64,000 nucleotides of DNA. Source: Dryocola sp032051265. Its GTDB lineage: Bacteria; Pseudomonadota; Gammaproteobacteria; Enterobacterales; Enterobacteriaceae. The number at the start of each line of letters is the position of its first letter. Position 1 is the stretch's first letter. Positions 60,510-64,000 of the stretch are shown here, piece by piece. The notes under the pieces are model-generated. The model had not been told where the DNA came from, searched no databases, and was given only the letters and a program-made list of their open reading frames with translations. Where the stretch lies: contig DAMBYU010000005.1 of assembly GCA_032051265.1 (NCBI GenBank), positions 310,001 through 374,000 of the forward strand, given 5' to 3'. A program made the position numbers and the translations under genes.

Positions 60510-61880
60510 TTACTTTTTCTTCAGCGGACGCTGCCAGCCCCGAATATGGGACTGTTTTACGCGGCTGACAACTAATTCATTTTCAGCAACGTCACGCGTT
60601 ACGGTAGTGCCTGCGCCAATGGTGACGCCACTCGCCACGGTGACCGGCGCTACTAACTGCGTGTCAGAACCGACAAACACATCATCGCCGATGATGGTTT
60701 TGTGTTTATTAGCACCGTCGTAGTTGCAGGTAATGGTGCCCGCGCCGATGTTTACGTTATCGCCAATTTCGGCATCGCCCAGGTAGCTCAGATGACCCGC
60801 TTTCGAACCTTTGCCCAGACGCGCTTTTTTCATTTCGACGAAATTGCCGACGTGCGCGCCTTCCGCCAGTTCGGCACCCGGGCGCAGACGCGCGAACGGA
60901 CCGATTGTGCAGGCAGCCGCAAGCCGGGAGTCTTCCACGACGGAATAAGGGCTGATTTCGCTATCGTCGCCAATTACACAGTTTTTAAGCACGCAGCCGG
61001 TGCCGATTTTGACGCGATGGCCTAACGTGACGTTGCCTTCGATAATCACATTAGTATCGATTTCTACATCACGCCCGTGGTTCAGTACGCCGCGCAGGTC
61101 GAAGCGTTGCGGATCGCGCAGCATGACGCCTGCCAACAACAGTTTGTCTGCCTGTTCGGTCTGGTAGACGCGCTCAAGACGGGAGAGCTGCAGACGGTTG
61201 TTCACGCCTTCCACTTCACTCAATCTGTCTGGATGCACCGCGGTGATTTCGCGGCCTTGCTGATACGCCAGAGCGATGATATCGGTGATATAGAATTCAC
61301 CCTGGGCGTTGTTATTATCCAGCTTGCCCAGCCAGCGCTTCAGATCTGTGCCATTGGCGATCAAAATGCCGGTGTTGATTTCGTTGATTTTGCGCTGCTC
61401 ATCCGTGGCATCTTTGTGCTCCACAATCCCGACAACGGTGCCATTTTCACGGGCAATACGGCCATAACCGGTTGGATCATCGAGTTTTACGGTAAGCAGA
61501 CCGATGCCGCCCTGCGGTTTAGCCTCACGCAGGCGTTGTAACGTTTCAACAGAGATCAGCGGCACGTCGCCGTACAACATCAGGATGTCTTCATCATCCG
61601 CAAAGAACGGGGCTGCCTGCTGCATTGCGTGGCCGGTACCCAACTGCTCTGCCTGCAGCACCCAGTTCAGTGAGCCATCGCTAAGCGTTTGTTTAAGCAG
61701 CTCGCCGCCGTGACCGTAAACCAGATGCACGCGCTGAGCGCCTAAATTATTAGCCGCATCAATCACATGCTGCACCATTGGTTTCCCGGCAAGGGTATGC
61801 AGTACCTTCGGAAGGTCGGAATACATGCGGGTTCCTTTGCCTGCGGCAAGGATTACCACGCTCATCGCACTGTTTGACAT
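60510..61880 (-). CDS. glmU: Bifunctional GlmU (GlcNAc-1-P uridyltransferase/GlcN-1-P acetyltransferase)
   Basis: 456 residues. N-terminal uridyltransferase with L-A-A-G-K-G-T-R-M and a C-terminal left-handed beta-helix of hexapeptide repeats from about 250. Makes UDP-GlcNAc. Upstream in E. coli lies atpC; here the neighbour is a pectate lyase gene. Confidence 0.97.
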   Translation of the reverse strand: MSNSAMSVVILAAGKGTRMYSDLPKVLHTLAGKPMVQHVIDAANNLGAQRVHLVYGHGGELLKQTLSDGSLNWVLQAEQLGTGHAMQQAAPFFADDEDILMLYGDVPLISVETLQRLREAKPQGGIGLLTVKLDDPTGYGRIARENGTVVGIVEHKDATDEQRKINEINTGILIANGTDLKRWLGKLDNNNAQGEFYITDIIALAYQQGREITAVHPDRLSEVEGVNNRLQLSRLERVYQTEQADKLLLAGVMLRDPQRFDLRGVLNHGRDVEIDTNVIIEGNVTLGHRVKIGTGCVLKNCVIGDDSEISPYSVVEDSRLAAACTIGPFARLRPGAELAEGAHVGNFVEMKKARLGKGSKAGHLSYLGDAEIGDNVNIGAGTITCNYDGANKHKTIIGDDVFVGSDTQLVAPVTVASGVTIGAGTTVTRDVAENELVVSRVKQSHIRGWQRPLKKK

Positions 61881-62156
61881 ACGCGTCCTGACTTTAAATT
61901 GTGAGAGAAGTAAAACGATTTCTTGTTGAAAATTCTACATATTTTGCATCTAAAAACACACTGGTGGAAATTTACCCGGCCAGACGGCTTTTCTACACGC
62001 TCAGCGCTCAAGTTTAAGTGGATTCAGGCTAAATATGTACATCCATTCGACTGATATTAAGCCATCTGTCTGGATTGCGGCTTCTTTTCAATGCGGAATA
62101 AAGATGCCGCCTGCCACAGCTGGTTTGTTTTAAAAATAATCGTTTGTGACAAGCAT
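61881..62156. promoter_or_regulatory. Divergent promoter region of glmU and the pectate lyase gene
   Basis: AT-rich, no ORF. It should hold the glmU promoter (NagC-regulated in E. coli; I could not fix an operator by eye). Near 62146 TTTGTGA resembles a CRP half-site ahead of the lyase promoter. Confidence 0.4.
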
Positions 62157-62177
62157 AATAGAAACGCTGTTTCATTT
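62157..62177. promoter_or_regulatory. KdgR-type operator of the pectate lyase
   Basis: AATAGAAAC-GCT-GTTTCATTT agrees at 17 of 21 positions with the recalled KdgR consensus and keeps the inverted GAAAC/GTTTC pair at three-base spacing. It lies 40 bases before the lyase ATG. KdgR represses pectin genes until 2-keto-3-deoxygluconate appears. Confidence 0.75.
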
Positions 62178-62216
62178 TTATACATAATGACGTCAACCAT
62201 TAATAAGGAGAATAAC

Positions 62217-64000
62217 ATGGCGTCAAAAATACCTCTGGTCCTTACCCTTTGCAGCGCTGCTTTTGTCCTGCCTGCAGCCGCACAGCAGTTTGTCTGGCAT
62301 GCCATCACGTTTGGACAATCTACCGATGTTAACTTTTCTTCCAATGTACTGCCCGAAAAGGTGGGCGTAAATAACGCTGTCATCGACGGAAAAATAGTCA
62401 AGCAAGGGGATGAAGCCGATCTTTCCAGACCTGTCACCATTGAAAGCCGTGGTGGAAAAATAGCGAACTCTCATGACGGTCTGACCTACTTCTATACAGC
62501 TTTACCTGCCAGTGAGAACTTTGTATTACAGGCAACGGTGACCGTCGACCAGTTTGGCCCTGAAAACGGGGCAAAGCCTGCCGCGCAGGAGGGGGCGGGA
62601 TTGCTCGTTCGTGATGTGCTGGGCATCCCACGTCAGGAAGTGCTTAAAGAAGGCTATGAAGAATTTCCTGCCGCATCGAATATGGTTATGAACGCCATCA
62701 TAACTCAGGATAAAAAAGATGCGCTGCGGATAAAAATGCAGGCTATTTCCCGCGAAGGTATTACGCATCCCTGGGGAAATACGGGCTCTGCTATCACGCG
62801 CAAAAACTATCAGGAAGAGATCGATCTGAGCAAAACGCCGACTTTCCGCATGAAAATGGAGAGAACCAACGAAGGATTTATCACCTCCTGGGCACCAGCG
62901 GGTAGCGATGCGTGGATTTCGGAGCGGGTTAAACGAGCCGATAGCATCGCCGTGCAGGATAAGAAGCAATACTACATAGGGTTCTTTGCATCCCGTAACG
63001 CGAAAATTACCGTCAGTGACGCATCGCTGGTCACAACCCCTGCAAAAACCGTTACCTCAGCGCCTTTCGAGGCAAAAGAGTGGCCGGTAAAAATGCAAAT
63101 AGCTTCGCCAGGAAAAAGTATCACCAGCCAGTATGTCGTTCAGGCGCGCGCCAACTACGATGGCACGTTTACGGTACGCCAGGATGAGGTTGTGATCGGC
63201 CAGAATACCCCCGTCAAAGCTGGCGAACTGCTTGCCTTGCCCACGGCGCTAAAAGAAACAAACCACTTCACCGTAACGTTCACTCCCACAGCCGGTAAAG
63301 ATCGTACTCCAGTTAACCATGCGTTCGCCGTTGAACGACTCAGTACGGTTAAAGGCCAGACGCTGTATGCGGCGCCAGAGGGCAAAGCCAGTAACAACGG
63401 CTCGCAAAGTTCACCCCTGGAGCTTGCCAGCGCCGTAATGCTTGTCCCGCCCGGAGGAAAAATCGTCCTGAGCAGCGGCGATTATTCACAGACAACTATC
63501 CCGATAACCGCCAGCGGTCTGAAAGGTAAAGTAAAAAGGCTGGAAGCTGCAGGCAAAGCGGTGATCCACGGCTTAACGCTCGATGGCAATTACTGGCATC
63601 TACAAGGGATCGAAATCACTGACAAAAGCCTGCGTGTGCAGGGCAGCCATAACCTTATTGAAAACGTTATCGCTTATAAAAATGACGATACGGGGATTCA
63701 GATTTCCTCTCCGGCTGATGTCGGACGCCCATTATGGGCAAGCTTTAACCGCGTAGTGAACGCAGAATCTTTCAGTAATGAAGACCCGGGAAAAATTAAC
63801 GCAGATGGTTTTGCCGTAAAAATGCGCGCAGGGGAGGGTAACAGGCTGGAAGGGTGCTATTCCCACGACAATATCGATGACGGTTTCGACCTGTTTAACA
63901 AGATTGAAGACGGGGCCAACGGCGTTGTGGTGATCGAGAACTCAATTGCCAGAAATAACACCAGCAACGGTTTCAAGCTGGGTGGGGAAGGGCAGCCGGT
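62217..64000 (+). CDS. PL9-family pectate lyase (PelX-like), 3' end missing
   Basis: ATG at 62217 with AAGGAG seven bases upstream; 594 codons are open to the window edge. The Sec signal peptide ends near V-L-P-A-A-A-Q (about residue 22). Residues 25-370 form beta-rich accessory domains. The PL9 parallel beta-helix follows, containing N-A-D-G-F (D530), D-D-G-F-D (D554, D555, D558) and N-G-F-K-L-G-G (K587). The Asp spacing of 24 and the Lys match the calcium ligands and catalytic base of PL9 enzymes. It resembles periplasmic exo-pectate lyase PelX (about 730 residues), so roughly 80 percent of the gene is visible. Confidence 0.88.
   Translation, partial: MASKIPLVLTLCSAAFVLPAAAQQFVWHAITFGQSTDVNFSSNVLPEKVGVNNAVIDGKIVKQGDEADLSRPVTIESRGGKIANSHDGLTYFYTALPASENFVLQATVTVDQFGPENGAKPAAQEGAGLLVRDVLGIPRQEVLKEGYEEFPAASNMVMNAIITQDKKDALRIKMQAISREGITHPWGNTGSAITRKNYQEEIDLSKTPTFRMKMERTNEGFITSWAPAGSDAWISERVKRADSIAVQDKKQYYIGFFASRNAKITVSDASLVTTPAKTVTSAPFEAKEWPVKMQIASPGKSITSQYVVQARANYDGTFTVRQDEVVIGQNTPVKAGELLALPTALKETNHFTVTFTPTAGKDRTPVNHAFAVERLSTVKGQTLYAAPEGKASNNGSQSSPLELASAVMLVPPGGKIVLSSGDYSQTTIPITASGLKGKVKRLEAAGKAVIHGLTLDGNYWHLQGIEITDKSLRVQGSHNLIENVIAYKNDDTGIQISSPADVGRPLWASFNRVVNAESFSNEDPGKINADGFAVKMRAGEGNRLEGCYSHDNIDDGFDLFNKIEDGANGVVVIENSIARNNTSNGFKLGGEGQP

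Noticed and set aside
62057..62440. 127-codon minus-strand ORF over the start of the pectate lyase gene
   Set aside because: It overlaps the KdgR box, ribosome site and signal-peptide coding region of a well-supported gene and has no domain.
1..64000. CRISPR arrays, insertion sequences, prophage genes, tRNA or rRNA genes
   Set aside because: No regularly spaced direct repeats, transposase or integrase frames, phage structural genes, or tRNA-like cloverleafs were seen on reading both strands.

Overview
The window is a chromosomal segment from a member of the Enterobacteriaceae. The evidence is the dnaA-dnaN-recF-gyrB block, followed on the other side by rpmH-rnpA-yidD-yidC-mnmE, and gene neighbourhoods in almost the same order as Escherichia coli K-12 between emrD and glmU. 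It is not E. coli itself: the tnaCAB operon is missing after mnmE, the glv operon is intact, and several accessory loci are present that K-12 lacks. Enterobacter, Lelliottia, Cedecea, Kosakonia, Klebsiella or Raoultella all fit, and I cannot decide among them from the sequence. There is no insertion sequence, prophage, CRISPR array, tRNA or rRNA that I can see.

Layout. 1-5.0 kb: a sucrose/fructan-type locus (RafY-like glycoporin cut by the window edge, fructokinase, GH32 fructosidase with an extra N-terminal domain, LacI repressor). 5.0-7.0 kb: small envelope and DUF proteins. 7.1-7.7 kb: an SOS-controlled type I toxin-antitoxin locus, tisB/istR, with a perfect-core LexA box; it is too short for normal gene calling. 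7.7-13.1 kb: a LuxR-type regulator plus a small unknown gene, divergent from a 1335-residue autotransporter; this block separates tisB from emrD. 14.5-18.7 kb: an amino-acid ABC importer with tandem ArgR-type boxes, a secreted GH5-like protein, and yidGH. 18.8-27.0 kb: sulfatase yidJ, transporter yidK, regulator yidL, and the alpha-glucoside PTS operon glvA-glvC with yidP. 27.0-28.2 kb: a RES-type toxin-antitoxin remnant (intact antitoxin, internally deleted toxin) and a mosaic of palindromic repeats. 28.2-38.8 kb: yidE, the small heat-shock genes ibpA/ibpB (each preceded by a ROSE-like RNA thermometer), yidQ, yidR, the complete D-galactonate operon dgoRKADT, and yidA. 38.9-49.9 kb: yidB, gyrB-recF-dnaN-dnaA, then rpmH-rnpA-yidD-yidC and mnmE. 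50.1-53.7 kb: yieE, chrR, adeP, yieH. 53.7-61.9 kb: phoU-pstBACS with Pho boxes, glmS, glmU. 62.2-64.0 kb: a PL9 pectate lyase with a KdgR-type operator, running off the window end.

How it works together. The core is replication initiation and clamp genes, ribosome, RNase P and membrane-insertion genes, tRNA modification, phosphate uptake, and amino-sugar synthesis. Around it sit plant-carbohydrate functions (sucrose/fructan, alpha-glucosides, galactonate, pectate, possible cellulose-like polymers). These suggest a plant- or gut-associated life, which is inference.

The observations I rate highest are the tisB/istR pair with its conserved antisense pairing, the RES antitoxin whose toxin has lost its middle, a dispersed double-hairpin repeat whose stems show compensatory changes, and the KdgR-box pectate lyase placed beside glmU. 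No wholly undescribed multi-gene system was found. The best candidates for new biology are the LuxR/unknown/autotransporter block and the repeat family.
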